Shown one piece after another: positions 15,738-24,879 of a stretch of DNA of 64,000 bases. The translations under genes and the position numbers were made by a program. Below the pieces are notes generated by a model, which saw only the letters and a program-made list of their open reading frames with translations, was not told the DNA's origin and ran no database searches. The stretch comes from Lachnospiraceae bacterium (GTDB taxonomy: Bacteria; Bacillota; Clostridia; Lachnospirales; Lachnospiraceae), in contig JAFXXN010000173.1 in assembly GCA_017542245.1 (NCBI GenBank), positions 1-64,000 of the forward strand, read 5' to 3'. How positions within the stretch are numbered: position 1 is the stretch's first letter; every line of letters begins with the position of its first letter.

Positions 15738-16970
15738 ATGAGGAAAAACTTTTTTAGGGGATTAGCAACCATCACTTTGTCGGTTGTGCTGGCAACGGGT
15801 TCTGCAGCTGTTCCGATAACAACTCAAACAGCTGTAAGCGCAGCCACTACAGGCGAAAGTGAAAGCAAAAGTATAACCGTAAAAGTCGGTGCTAAATACA
15901 AAATAAAAATCAAAAACATCAAAAAAGTTGCGACAAGCAGTAAAAAAATCGCGAGTGTAACCAAAAAGGGAGTTATCACCGCTAAAACGGCCGGTGAAGA
16001 AGCTACAGTTACAATTACAACAAAGGATGGTTCTGTTTATATTTTTAATGTAACCGTTCCTAACGCTTCAATTAATAAGAAAACAAAAAAGCTTAAAGTA
16101 GATGAAGAATTTACACTGAAAGTATCTAAGGCCAAGAATATCGAGTGGTCCTCAGACGATACAAGCGTAGCTGAAGTAGACAGTTCGACCGGCGTGGTAA
16201 CCGCAATCTCCGCCGGAACCGTAACAATCTCCGGCAAAGTTTATAATTCCGTATTTAAATGTACGGTAACTGTAGAAGAACCTAAAGATCCCGAAGATCC
16301 CTTGGATGTTCCTACAGAAGAATCAAAAGTAAAGCAGCCTACAATAACCTATTCAGAGAAAAACAGGCAGGCTCAGCGCAGTGATAAGCTTATAAGCGAA
16401 GTAGTCAATGAGGCTAAGATCACATTTAATGGATTCCCTACCACCGCAGCAGACCTAAAAAAAATTACACGTACAGACGGAAACGGTTCTAAAGAAGACG
16501 GCAAACAGGACGGCAAGTATCTTACAGTAGCTCTTGCCATTTCAGCCATTGCTGCATATTCTAACGGTGACAGCAAAAACGGTCAAGCCATGCTGAATGA
16601 ACTTTTAATATCCCCGACCATTTCAGCTGCCTATGTCGGTGATGCATCATATATTGGTCAGGATAACTTTGATTACGATAATAAAAGAGAAAAACTTCCC
16701 TGGGGATTCTTTGACGGTGCAACACCCGAAAACAGTCATAAGCCCGATGAGCCATATACCATAACATTGGAAGAAAGTGTATATGCCCCCACGACAAGCA
16801 CGATCTACGGAGCTACTCTTACCTTAGAGGAAATATACATCCATATTGATACACATCCCTGCCTTTCAAATACTCTTTCTATAAAAGTATACAAGGATCC
16901 CAAAGACGGTAACTGGTACTTATGGCCCAGCGGATTCTATGCGCTTTATCATGGTGGTTCTGTAAGATAA
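15738..16970 (+). CDS. Secreted protein with Ig-like Big2 domains
   Basis: 410 residues. A signal peptide (1 to about 34, ending AVSAA) is followed by two beta-sandwich repeats of the Big2 type: ITVKVGAKYKIKI...TAKTAGEEATVTI, and LKVDEEFTLKV...VVTAISAGTVTISGKV. A Pro/Glu-rich linker (EEPKDPEDPLDVP) leads to a C-terminal domain of about 180 residues with an all-beta end (LWPSGFYALYHGG), not recognised. There is no sorting motif or membrane tail, so it is probably released or loosely held. The ATG at 15738 has AGGAGG seven bases upstream. Confidence 0.75.
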   Translation: MRKNFFRGLATITLSVVLATGSAAVPITTQTAVSAATTGESESKSITVKVGAKYKIKIKNIKKVATSSKKIASVTKKGVITAKTAGEEATVTITTKDGSVYIFNVTVPNASINKKTKKLKVDEEFTLKVSKAKNIEWSSDDTSVAEVDSSTGVVTAISAGTVTISGKVYNSVFKCTVTVEEPKDPEDPLDVPTEESKVKQPTITYSEKNRQAQRSDKLISEVVNEAKITFNGFPTTAADLKKITRTDGNGSKEDGKQDGKYLTVALAISAIAAYSNGDSKNGQAMLNELLISPTISAAYVGDASYIGQDNFDYDNKREKLPWGFFDGATPENSHKPDEPYTITLEESVYAPTTSTIYGATLTLEEIYIHIDTHPCLSNTLSIKVYKDPKDGNWYLWPSGFYALYHGGSVR

Positions 16971-17031
16971 TGTCTTTTGTCTGAAAAACATATAAGATCG
17001 GAATCATTTCTAAAACACTCTATAACATAAT

Positions 17032-17070
17032 AAAATAAGCTGACATATCAAAAGTGTGTCAGCTTATTTT
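17032..17070. terminator. Bidirectional terminator between convergent genes
   Basis: AAAATAAGCTGACA pairs with TGTCAGCTTATTTT, a 14-bp perfect stem flanked by A and T runs. It overlaps the stop codon of the minus-strand DUF4886 gene by two bases. Confidence 0.9.
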
Positions 17071-17902
17071 ATGAAGCGGCCTTCGCTGCCACTCTTCTCA
17101 TCTCATCCGAGATACATTTAGGACGATATTTTATTTCTTCGGGAGAAATATCCAGTATCGTTGAAAGAAGTGTAAGTCCGACTATATATCGGCCGGCATA
17201 TGTAAGATGTCTCCCATCAGTAGTAAAAGTATCCCCAAAAGAAGAACTTCTGGCATTCTGAATTGCTGTACCAGCTGGTACGATCAAGTCTATTTTTGCA
17301 TTTGTCTTAATCTTCTTTTCCGTCGCATAAACAATTTTTTCATACATTAATTCCTGGTCATAATTATATGCGCCAAACCTTTTTGCCTTATAATCACTTT
17401 GGAATGCCCATACCATGTTCCAGATAAACTTCGTGTGTTTTCCGACCCGTTTTCTTACATACTTCAGTAAACTGTTAAGAGGTTTGTATGTTGAAGGTTT
17501 TCCCGCGTCACCGCTGTACTGCAGAAACATAACATAATCCCAGTCTTCATCAGCAAGAGCTTCGCTGATGCTCACATTATCGGTTATCTCCCACTCTCCG
17601 GCAGTCTTTTTATAATATTTGTATGCTTTGTTGTCATCTCTTGCATTTATCCGGTGCTTTTTAAGTGAACAGCTTCCTATATACAGATTTCCCACAATTA
17701 CTTCGTCTATCCCTAAATCCTTAGCCATCTCATAAACATAGAACAGACTGTTTGACGAAAAACTGTTCCCTATAGCGATGATTTTAAGTTCCTTCGGTAT
17801 TTCCTTAGCATCTGTCATGACCGATGCCGGAACATCGCTGATAAAAACCGGCACTGCAATAATAAGTATAAATATGATGCAGAGTATTTTTATTTTTTTC
17901 AT
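17069..17902 (-). CDS. DUF4886 family SGNH-hydrolase-like protein, exported
   Basis: 277 residues with a hydrophobic signal segment at 1-27. GNSFSSNS (block I serine of the SGNH/GDSL fold) and DGRHLTYAG (Asp-x-x-His, catalytic pair) near the C-terminus fit DUF4886 esterase-like proteins. The segment FLQYSGDAG in the middle is also typical. It would act outside the cell on an ester or carbohydrate acetyl group; the substrate is unknown. It follows cstA by 13 bases with only a weak ribosome binding site, so coupling to cstA is likely. Confidence 0.75.
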   Translation of the reverse strand: MKKIKILCIIFILIIAVPVFISDVPASVMTDAKEIPKELKIIAIGNSFSSNSLFYVYEMAKDLGIDEVIVGNLYIGSCSLKKHRINARDDNKAYKYYKKTAGEWEITDNVSISEALADEDWDYVMFLQYSGDAGKPSTYKPLNSLLKYVRKRVGKHTKFIWNMVWAFQSDYKAKRFGAYNYDQELMYEKIVYATEKKIKTNAKIDLIVPAGTAIQNARSSSFGDTFTTDGRHLTYAGRYIVGLTLLSTILDISPEEIKYRPKCISDEMRRVAAKAAS

Positions 17903-17915
17903 AAGATTTTCTGAT

Positions 17916-19436
17916 TTATGCCTTTTTCTTATTTCCCCTGTAAATCGCGAGAGCTGCTACCAATGCGGCAAATGTCAATCCGATGATCATAGAGACCTCA
18001 TAAGAAAGTGAGAATCCGATAGAAGCTCCCATCAGATACGAACATGTTACGAACGAATAAAATACAAGCGGGATAAGCGGTATCCATAAATATTTCTTCT
18101 TATCATGCTGCATCAGCCATATAAGGATTGAGGCTAAAGCAAATATGGCTACTGTCTGGTTTGACCAGCCAAAATATCTCCATACGATATTGAAACCGTT
18201 CGGATTCACTTTAGCTAAGATAAGAGTGACATAAGCAAGAGCAAAAATAGGGATAGCTAAAGCAAGTCTTTTAAGCCCTTTATTCTGCTTTACATGAAAT
18301 GTCTCTGCCAGAATAAGGCGTACCGAACGAAGAGCTGTATCGCCTGATGTTATCGGAAGAACTATAACTCCTATAACCGCTATTATTCCTCCTACGGAAC
18401 CAAGCATATTCTTACATACAACTCCGACTACACTGGTTGCGGATATCTGCTTAAGCTGACCTTCTACCAGCATAAAGTATCCCCAGCCCTTCTCTGTCTG
18501 CTGCATGGTAATACCCATATCTCCGGCTCCCGCACTTATCATAGCCATAGTTCCTGCAGCCCACACCATTGCAATAAAGCCTTCTACTAACATCATGTTA
18601 TAGAATGTAAAGCGTCCTTCCTTCTCATGCTTCATAGTTCTTGTAACAAGAGTAATCTGCGTAGAATGAAAACCGGAAAGAATTCCGCAGGCAACGGTTA
18701 TGAAAAATGTCGGGATAAAATTCTCGCTGCTGAAATATGCTCCAAAGTCAAAACCATTCAAGGTCCACGAACCCCAAATTTCCGATAAAGGATACCCTTT
18801 CACAAAGAGCATAATAAATACTCCGACAGCAGAGAGCAAAAGTACCGCACCAAACAGCGGGTATACCTTTCCTATTATTTTATCAATAGGAAGAACTGCG
18901 GCAACTAAGTAATAAATGAATATACAGGAATAGATTATCCATGTGGAAGCTTCATCTGCCGTCCCACCAAATCCAAATACCTGTGTAGCCATAATATCTC
19001 CCGGAGTATAAATAAAAACTACTCCGACCAGGAAAGTAACCAGGCATACAAAAACAGTATATAACTTGTGAATAGCAGCATTTGTATTTAATTTGATCAT
19101 TTCAGGCATCTGAATTCCGCCTTCTCTTACAGAAATCATTCCTGAAAAGTAATCATGCATAGCTCCGCCTATCACACAGCCTATAGGAATAGTGATAAAC
19201 GCTATCGGTCCAAACAGTATCCCTTGAATAGGTCCAAGAATCGGTCCTGTTCCGGCAATATTTAACAGATTTATAAGAGAGTTCTTCCACTTTGGCATAG
19301 CTACATAATCTACGCCGTCTGCTTTAGTATATGCAGGTGTCTTTCTGTTATCGGGTGAAAAAACCTTTTGACATAATGCACCATAAAGGGCTCCGCCCAC
19401 AATAAGAATAGCTAAACCAATAATAAACGTTATCAT
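17916..19436 (-). CDS. cstA: Carbon starvation protein A family transporter
   Basis: 506 residues with about 14 membrane helices. Near the N-terminus are the CstA hallmarks NLLNIAGTGPILGPIQG and GGAMHDYFSGM. Central and C-terminal segments (GGIIAVIGVIVLPITSGDTALRS, YFGWSNQTVA) also match. CstA family members import peptides or pyruvate. This version is shorter than the E. coli protein, as usual in Clostridia. The start has GAAGGAGG upstream. Which of the two substrates applies cannot be told from sequence. Confidence 0.9.
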   Translation of the reverse strand: MITFIIGLAILIVGGALYGALCQKVFSPDNRKTPAYTKADGVDYVAMPKWKNSLINLLNIAGTGPILGPIQGILFGPIAFITIPIGCVIGGAMHDYFSGMISVREGGIQMPEMIKLNTNAAIHKLYTVFVCLVTFLVGVVFIYTPGDIMATQVFGFGGTADEASTWIIYSCIFIYYLVAAVLPIDKIIGKVYPLFGAVLLLSAVGVFIMLFVKGYPLSEIWGSWTLNGFDFGAYFSSENFIPTFFITVACGILSGFHSTQITLVTRTMKHEKEGRFTFYNMMLVEGFIAMVWAAGTMAMISAGAGDMGITMQQTEKGWGYFMLVEGQLKQISATSVVGVVCKNMLGSVGGIIAVIGVIVLPITSGDTALRSVRLILAETFHVKQNKGLKRLALAIPIFALAYVTLILAKVNPNGFNIVWRYFGWSNQTVAIFALASILIWLMQHDKKKYLWIPLIPLVFYSFVTCSYLMGASIGFSLSYEVSMIIGLTFAALVAALAIYRGNKKKA

Positions 19437-19681
19437 CTATATTTAACCTCCTTCAAACCTTGTAGGATTAAAATATACCACATCCATCACTAACGATCTG
19501 TCAATTTACCATACTATTTACATAAAACTATGAGTATATACTATCACCAGAACCTCAGATAGTCAAGTTTTAAGCAAATCTTTCACATTTTAAAGGAATC
19601 CATTTTTATATTTCAAAAATCTGTAATGATATTATATGTACAGAAAGCAATACAAACTTAAAGATGCAGGGAGGTGTCGAT

Positions 19682-20071
19682 ATGCTGGACGATAAAGCCA
19701 TGATCATATCTTATGAGGAAAAGAAAAACGAAGACGGATACCCATACTTTGAATCTATGGATATCAAGCATTTTATAAGAGAGAATGATACTATAACTGT
19801 TAACAAAAAGCTAAACGTCAGGTGTATCAACAACGAAGAAACTATATTTTTAATATTCGATGATTTCGAGTATGGAATAGCGTATGATCAGCAATCAGGT
19901 ATTTTGACATTTATTGATTATGCAACAGGAAGACATATCTGGAAAAGCCTGTCTAAGCTGAAGAACATAGTAGCTTCCAAGGGATTTACGCTTTCACAAA
20001 TGGATAAAATGATGCATCGTTGGAAGGAAAAGAAACCGGTGCACAGACCCAACAGCCACCGGATTTCTTAA
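19682..20071 (+). CDS. Small hypothetical cytoplasmic protein
   Basis: 129 residues, no signal or membrane helix. It begins MLDDKAMIISYEEKKNEDG, has a beta-rich middle (FLIFDDFEYGIAYDQQSG) and a basic C-terminus (MHRWKEKKPVHRPNSH). No family is recognised. GGGAGGTG lies six bases before the ATG at 19682, so the gene looks real. It stands alone between divergent and convergent neighbours. Confidence 0.6.
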   Translation: MLDDKAMIISYEEKKNEDGYPYFESMDIKHFIRENDTITVNKKLNVRCINNEETIFLIFDDFEYGIAYDQQSGILTFIDYATGRHIWKSLSKLKNIVASKGFTLSQMDKMMHRWKEKKPVHRPNSHRIS

Positions 20072-20086
20072 TTCCCTCCTCTTAAA

Positions 20087-20911
20087 CTATCGTGCTGAAG
20101 AATCGCTTTCTCCAGATTTGCCATCTGCGCTAAATCGTCTTCCAAAATAGATGCCTCGATAATATCCCGCAGCATATAAATAATATTTAAAATCTTTAAA
20201 GTAAACCTTTTTCCCAGATTTCAACTTCTTTATCTGTTTTTTTGTAAGTTTATAATTCTGTTTTAATTCATCAATATTGTCATAGGTGTCTATCTCATAT
20301 TTTAAAACTTTTGTTTTTCCTGATTTTATTGTCTTAAAACTAGGTTCTTTTGAAGTATTTTCTATATCCAGAATAGCTATCTTCATGGTCGAATCCGAAA
20401 TATTTTTTAATGTAACTTCATAATATTCCTTTATGATCCCATTTTTATCCATTTTTATATATGCTTTCTCAACTCCGTCTATAGGTGTTCCATCAAGCGG
20501 ATTTTCAGTTGCTTCAACAAGTTTTAACTTAAATGTAATAACCGTTTTACCATTTTTATCAAATAACTGGATCGTGTATATTCCGGTTTCAGCAAAAAAA
20601 CTTGGACTCAAATGTAATCTCGTATTCTGATTGCCATAACTAGAATAAATAATCTGACTTGCCCTTATCTTATCATATCCGACCACATTATAATCCGTTA
20701 TGGTATCTTCAATGTCAAACGTTTGGCCTTTATACATTTTTAGTGTTTCATTGTTCTTTAATCTATGAACTACAATTAATTTTTGTTCATCACTATCAAA
20801 AATCCCCAAAGCGACACTAACCTCTTTAGCATTAATTTTTGTCTCGTTTAAAGACAATATGCATATAATTGTTAATAGTAATGACATTAAGCATATTATG
20901 TATTTTTTCAT
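20087..20911 (-). CDS. Secreted protein of unknown function
   Basis: 274 residues with a signal peptide (1-28, ending INAK). The chain is beta-rich, with an Ig-like stretch LSPSFFAETGIYTIQLFDKNGKTVITFKLKLVE around residues 100-135, a second part resembling a surface-protein domain (YYEVTLKNISDSTMKIAILDIENTS) and a basic, Tyr-rich C-terminal part (FKYYLYAAGYYRG). GGAGG stands eight bases before the ATG. No enzyme motif is visible. It converges with the small hypothetical gene. Confidence 0.6.
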   Translation of the reverse strand: MKKYIICLMSLLLTIICILSLNETKINAKEVSVALGIFDSDEQKLIVVHRLKNNETLKMYKGQTFDIEDTITDYNVVGYDKIRASQIIYSSYGNQNTRLHLSPSFFAETGIYTIQLFDKNGKTVITFKLKLVEATENPLDGTPIDGVEKAYIKMDKNGIIKEYYEVTLKNISDSTMKIAILDIENTSKEPSFKTIKSGKTKVLKYEIDTYDNIDELKQNYKLTKKQIKKLKSGKKVYFKDFKYYLYAAGYYRGIYFGRRFSADGKSGESDSSAR

Positions 20912-21054
20912 CTTTAATCCTCCATATAAGTAATTCAGATAAAGTCAATAATCAAATCGTCTATATATGCTCTGTTATAACTTCATTATACATTTTTAGA
21001 TAGCTACTACGGAAAACAATAACAAAAAATCCCCTAATAGTCAACACTGAAATT

Positions 21055-21063
21055 TGGTATAAT
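21055..21063 (+). promoter_or_regulatory. Extended -10 promoter of the second Big2 gene
   Basis: TGGTATAAT is an extended -10; no good -35 lies at the right distance. The leader is about 120 bases. Confidence 0.5.
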
Positions 21064-21188
21064 AGCCTCTTTGTATAAGAATTTTCCGTCATTTAGAAAG
21101 TTATAACTATAGCAATATAAAATACTTGAAACAATTTGTTCAAGGGTATATAATTATGGAAAATCTAAAAACACGAGGTATAGAATCT

Positions 21189-22031
21189 ATGAGAAAATTT
21201 AAAACTATCATTCTATCTCTGGTACTTATCATATCATTAGCAGGTATAGGATACGCTAAGCTTGATTACCAGCCTGTTTACGCGGCAACCGATACCGATG
21301 GTTTATGCGAAATGATCGAAGACACCATTGAATCAGATAAAAAAGATCTGAATGATCTGTCTCCTATTCTAAAGAAAGCCTATGAAAAACTTGTTTCGGC
21401 ATTCAAAAAATTAGGTACCCTAGCCAAAGATATTTCTAAGGTCGTAAAGATGTATAACGCACTTGATGAAACCTCGGAGGATTATCCGGAGAAGCTTCAG
21501 GAATTTTTTAAAGAGTATAATAAGCTTGGACCTGTAAAGAGAAAAGTAGTTGATTTTTGTACAGGAGTTTTAAATGCAAAAGACCAGCTTCTTGCAAACG
21601 TACGCCATATAGTATTAGTAGATCTTTATTCAGAAAAACAGCTTGATGGTCAGCTTGACGGTGAAGAAGTTTTCGTTTCAGAAAACGAAGCAGTTGCTGT
21701 GGTTAGTAAATCCGGGAAAATAACAGCGACAAGTGTTGGGATAACCAAAGTTGAAGCAACAAATTCCGCCGGTGAAGAGGAAACCTTCAGAATCTTCGTA
21801 AAAAAGCCTCTACTGGCTTCAAAAGTAGCCGTAAAAAAGGGAAACAAAATAAATATTACTGTATCTTCCGAATACAGCATTTTAAAAGTTGTTTCAGGAA
21901 GCAACAAAATCAGTGTCGAGCAGAATGGCAACGTACTTTCGGTAGAAGGCAAAAAGAAAGGAACCGCCTATATCTATGTGGGAACAACATCCGGAAAAAC
22001 GCTAAAATACAAGGTGAAGATCTCGGGATAA
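21189..22031 (+). CDS. Secreted helical protein with a C-terminal Big2 domain
   Basis: 280 residues with a signal peptide (about 1-32, ending VYAA). Residues 35-155 are mainly helical and charged (DTIESDKKDLNDL, KLVSAFKKLGTLAKD). A Big2-like Ig fold follows (FVSENEAVAVVSKSGKITAT, GITKVEATNSAGEE), then a second strand-rich repeat ending KGTAYIYVGTTSGKTLKYKV. The chosen ATG has ACGAGG ten bases upstream; an earlier in-frame ATG at 21156 is possible. It is probably a surface or secreted binding protein. Confidence 0.65.
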   Translation: MRKFKTIILSLVLIISLAGIGYAKLDYQPVYAATDTDGLCEMIEDTIESDKKDLNDLSPILKKAYEKLVSAFKKLGTLAKDISKVVKMYNALDETSEDYPEKLQEFFKEYNKLGPVKRKVVDFCTGVLNAKDQLLANVRHIVLVDLYSEKQLDGQLDGEEVFVSENEAVAVVSKSGKITATSVGITKVEATNSAGEEETFRIFVKKPLLASKVAVKKGNKINITVSSEYSILKVVSGSNKISVEQNGNVLSVEGKKKGTAYIYVGTTSGKTLKYKVKISG

Positions 22032-22113
22032 ATTTATCGTTATATAACCTTCGAATTATCTTAGGAAATCTAATTTACAGAAAAACTTTCATACACTCCG
22101 ATATTTTGAAAAT

Positions 22114-22153
22114 ACGCAGGTAGAGCATCAGCCCCGCCTGCGTTAATGTTTTT
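22114..22153 (+). terminator. Terminator after the second Big2 gene
   Basis: ACGCAGG pairs with CCTGCGT over a 16-base loop, then TAATGTTTTTT. The rest of the 22032-22266 gap shows nothing else. Confidence 0.75.
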
Positions 22154-22266
22154 TACCAATTTTTTGTTTTCAAATTGTAATCAAGTTTTTTCTATAATAA
22201 TTAGGAATATATTTTTTATTTGCATAAACTTTCTCAAATTATAAGCAATAAATGTAGCTCTGTATT

Positions 22267-23601
22267 TTATCCCCCATAAAATTCTGTTTTGGTGGGATTT
22301 GCCTGGATCATAATCGCACTTTGGTTAAACACTTTTATAAGTTCATCAGACACCTTATGGATGCTTTCTTCATCAGTATCGCTTAAATAAATCACCAAAG
22401 TGTATTCCTTATAAACGATATCTCCGTCTATCCAGCCGCCATCAGCCTCCATAATGGTATATCCGCCGAAATGTTTAAGAAGAATTTCTTTAGCCTTTTC
22501 TTTAGCTTCTTCAGGCGAAAATACGGGTTCATTTGTATCCTTATCATTAGTTCCTAAGTATAATACATACTGTACATCTGTAAATTTCTCGGCATCTGCA
22601 TTTTTTCTGGCTCTATACTCAGAAGCCTCTGCCAATAAATACTTAAAGAATTTCATTGCTTTCTTCATACTCATGTATTCATCGGCGTTATCAATATTAT
22701 TAACATTTTTATTTACAGAAACTTCCGGATGGAACTGGATACCTAATGCAAATGTCTTATCCGTTCTCTCAACAGCTTCGATCATCTCCACACCGTTAAT
22801 ATTTACAGAACCTGTAACCTTAAGCCTGGTATCATCCACATTCAACAAAGCTTGATGATGCCACGAAGGACATCCGGTAAGCTTTGTTTTACCGACTATA
22901 TTATAAAGATGAGATTTCTTAGCTATAATAACATCATGAGATGCATAATCACGGTATGAATCAGGAGTAGCTTTAACATTTCTATGTTCATAGTTATACT
23001 CAACACCAATACTCTCAAAATAAGTAGGTATATCCTGAATAACTTCAGAGCCGGATACAACTCCTAAAAGCTGCATGCCGCGGCAGGAGCCCAAGATGGG
23101 GATGTCCATGTCCAGACAATATGTCATTGTGAGGTAATCAGAAACATCTCTTTCTGCATTATAATCAAGTTCTTCCTCTATACCATGCCACTTTTTCTGC
23201 TTATAATACAAGCTGGGGCTGATATCTTCCCCGCCGGTAAATACTACGGCATCAACATCTGCTACCGCTTCGGCTGCATTTGAACCATACCAGGTATTAT
23301 TTCTTATAAGCTTTCCTGCTGCATTAGTCAGAGCTCCTGTCTTAGCAACACCCTTTTTCAACTTCCCATTCTTGTCATATTTCAAATCAGCAGACTTGAC
23401 CTGGGACAACAAAATCCAATTTCCCCCTGCTTTTTCAATTGCCAAACAAATATTGGTATAGAACTCTGAGTCTGTATCTGCTCTCCATGCAATCCCAATC
23501 AAAGGCTTGGATACGTCAGATTCAGAGGCAAATGCGTCTACATTTGTCACTCCTATACATAAAACGATTACAAGCAAGAAAGATAACATTTTCTTCTTCA
23601 T
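22267..23601 (-). CDS. Exported class I glutamine amidotransferase-like hydrolase (peptidase C26) with extra C-terminal domain
   Basis: 444 residues. A signal peptide (1-27, AFAS) is followed by a PuuD-like C26 domain: VFTGGEDISPSLY, nucleophile Cys in GSCRGMQLLG, and catalytic HPE in GIQFHPEVS. Such enzymes hydrolyse gamma-glutamyl amides; an exported form would act on wall or extracellular gamma-glutamyl bonds. The last 110 residues (VQYVLYLGTND...GGWIDGDIVYKEYTLVIYL) resemble the small DUF3574 fold. GGAGG precedes the start. It lies 21 bases after the AAA ATPase gene and is probably cotranscribed with it. Confidence 0.75.
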   Translation of the reverse strand: MKKKMLSFLLVIVLCIGVTNVDAFASESDVSKPLIGIAWRADTDSEFYTNICLAIEKAGGNWILLSQVKSADLKYDKNGKLKKGVAKTGALTNAAGKLIRNNTWYGSNAAEAVADVDAVVFTGGEDISPSLYYKQKKWHGIEEELDYNAERDVSDYLTMTYCLDMDIPILGSCRGMQLLGVVSGSEVIQDIPTYFESIGVEYNYEHRNVKATPDSYRDYASHDVIIAKKSHLYNIVGKTKLTGCPSWHHQALLNVDDTRLKVTGSVNINGVEMIEAVERTDKTFALGIQFHPEVSVNKNVNNIDNADEYMSMKKAMKFFKYLLAEASEYRARKNADAEKFTDVQYVLYLGTNDKDTNEPVFSPEEAKEKAKEILLKHFGGYTIMEADGGWIDGDIVYKEYTLVIYLSDTDEESIHKVSDELIKVFNQSAIMIQANPTKTEFYGG

Positions 23602-23622
23602 ATTTACATGCCTCCATAATTA

Positions 23623-24672
23623 TTATTCGTCATAGTTATCCAGTACATATTCTTCAAATAACGGTAAGGTAAAACTGACATATCCGCGTCCTTCGCCATC
23701 TATTATACCCCGTTTTACTAAGCGTTTTCTGTACGGATTGAACTCATTAGTTTCCATATTTAGTTCTTTTCGTATCTCAGAAATTTTCCCTGATTTAACT
23801 TTTGCGATACCGTAAGCTAATCTTTTGTCACCTTTAGATAAACCGGACCAGATTTTCTCGTATACATAATCTTCAAGATATTGCCTGAAATCACCTAAAG
23901 CATCTTTGTAATTTCCATTGTTACTCCAAGTGAAATAACCTAATACTTGGAATGCAAATGAATATCCTTTGGTTAGTTTTGCCATATGCATAGCTGTTTG
24001 ATCGTTAGTTTTAAATGTTTCTTTGTAATTGTCAGCTATGGTCCTGATATTTAAAGGTTTGAGTTCTATCTTAGGTGCCCTATACAGAAAAGTCAGTGTT
24101 TTTTCATTCTGTAATAAGTCAATATTCTCATACAGTCCTGTCATTAATAGAAAAATGGGAAGATTCTTTCGAATGAAAATCTGAAACGATCCGGCGAAAA
24201 CTCGCATATTTGCATTTTTAGCAACTTCATCGATTGTAACAAGTAATTTTTTTTTGCATTTTTTTATCGTCAAAAGCATTTTTTCTATGGCAGTTTCTAT
24301 ATCTCTTATAGGGGCTACACCATCTATCTCTACTCCAAAACCAAAGAATGATAGATTTATCTTTGCAGTTTTGAACATTTGGGCAAGTGCAGTTTCTCCG
24401 GATAATTTTGCTGCCAGCCCCTCTAATAAATCCAATTCAGGATTGAGTTCGACAACTATCCAATCTCCGGAAGCCTGAATCTTTTGAGACAGTTCTGTCA
24501 TATACACCGTTTTGCCACTGCCTCTTACTCCTGTAATCATATAGAGTTGCTGTGAAGGATTATCATCATTAAAAGTCTCTATGATATCATTCATGCTTGA
24601 ATTCCTTGAAATTATCTGCTTGGGCGACTTGCCAAAGCTCAATGTATAAGGATTTTTTAACGCTTGCGCCAT
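23623..24672 (-). CDS. AAA-type ATPase with C-terminal winged helix
   Basis: 349 residues. An ORC/Cdc6-like or STAND-like P-loop ATPase: Walker A GVRGSGKT near residue 50, Walker B LLVTIDEVAK near 155, and a sensor region around FLLMTGLYENI. The C-terminal quarter (KSGKISEIRKELNMETNEFNPYRKRLVKRGII) is a winged helix-turn-helix. Such ATP-binding proteins are common, poorly characterised accessory genes in gut Firmicutes. AAGGAG precedes the ATG. The 5' leader is filled by CAGTAAA repeats, so tight regulation, probably by its own winged helix, is inferred. Confidence 0.75.
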   Translation of the reverse strand: MAQALKNPYTLSFGKSPKQIISRNSSMNDIIETFNDDNPSQQLYMITGVRGSGKTVYMTELSQKIQASGDWIVVELNPELDLLEGLAAKLSGETALAQMFKTAKINLSFFGFGVEIDGVAPIRDIETAIEKMLLTIKKCKKKLLVTIDEVAKNANMRVFAGSFQIFIRKNLPIFLLMTGLYENIDLLQNEKTLTFLYRAPKIELKPLNIRTIADNYKETFKTNDQTAMHMAKLTKGYSFAFQVLGYFTWSNNGNYKDALGDFRQYLEDYVYEKIWSGLSKGDKRLAYGIAKVKSGKISEIRKELNMETNEFNPYRKRLVKRGIIDGEGRGYVSFTLPLFEEYVLDNYDE

Positions 24673-24684
24673 GGTTTTCTCCTT

Positions 24685-24774
24685 GATTTACTGTGGTTTA
24701 CAGTTTTATGTTTTTTTACTGTTGTTTACTGTTTTATAATTCTTTTACTGTTGTTTACTGTCGTTTACTGTTTT
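24685..24774 (-). promoter_or_regulatory. Array of CAGTAAA-type direct repeats in the ATPase leader
   Basis: Read on the plus strand, TTTACTGT occurs six times plus one TTTACAGT. Within clusters the copies are spaced by 10 bases (TTTACTGTTG TTTACTGTCG). They fill the roughly 95 bases between the transcription start and the ribosome binding site. The helical phasing suggests cooperative binding of a protein along one face of the DNA. Confidence 0.8.
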
Positions 24775-24775
24775 G

Positions 24776-24804
24776 ATATTAGCATTAAATCAAATATTTG
24801 TCAA
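24776..24804 (-). promoter_or_regulatory. Promoter of the AAA ATPase gene
   Basis: TTGACA, a 17-base spacer and TAATAT on the minus strand, directly before the repeat array. Confidence 0.75.
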
Positions 24805-24879
24805 CAGAAAAAAGATAGAAAGAAGAAAATAAGAACCATGAATCAAATTTTTGCTACTTCTGTCAAAAGACTAATAGTA

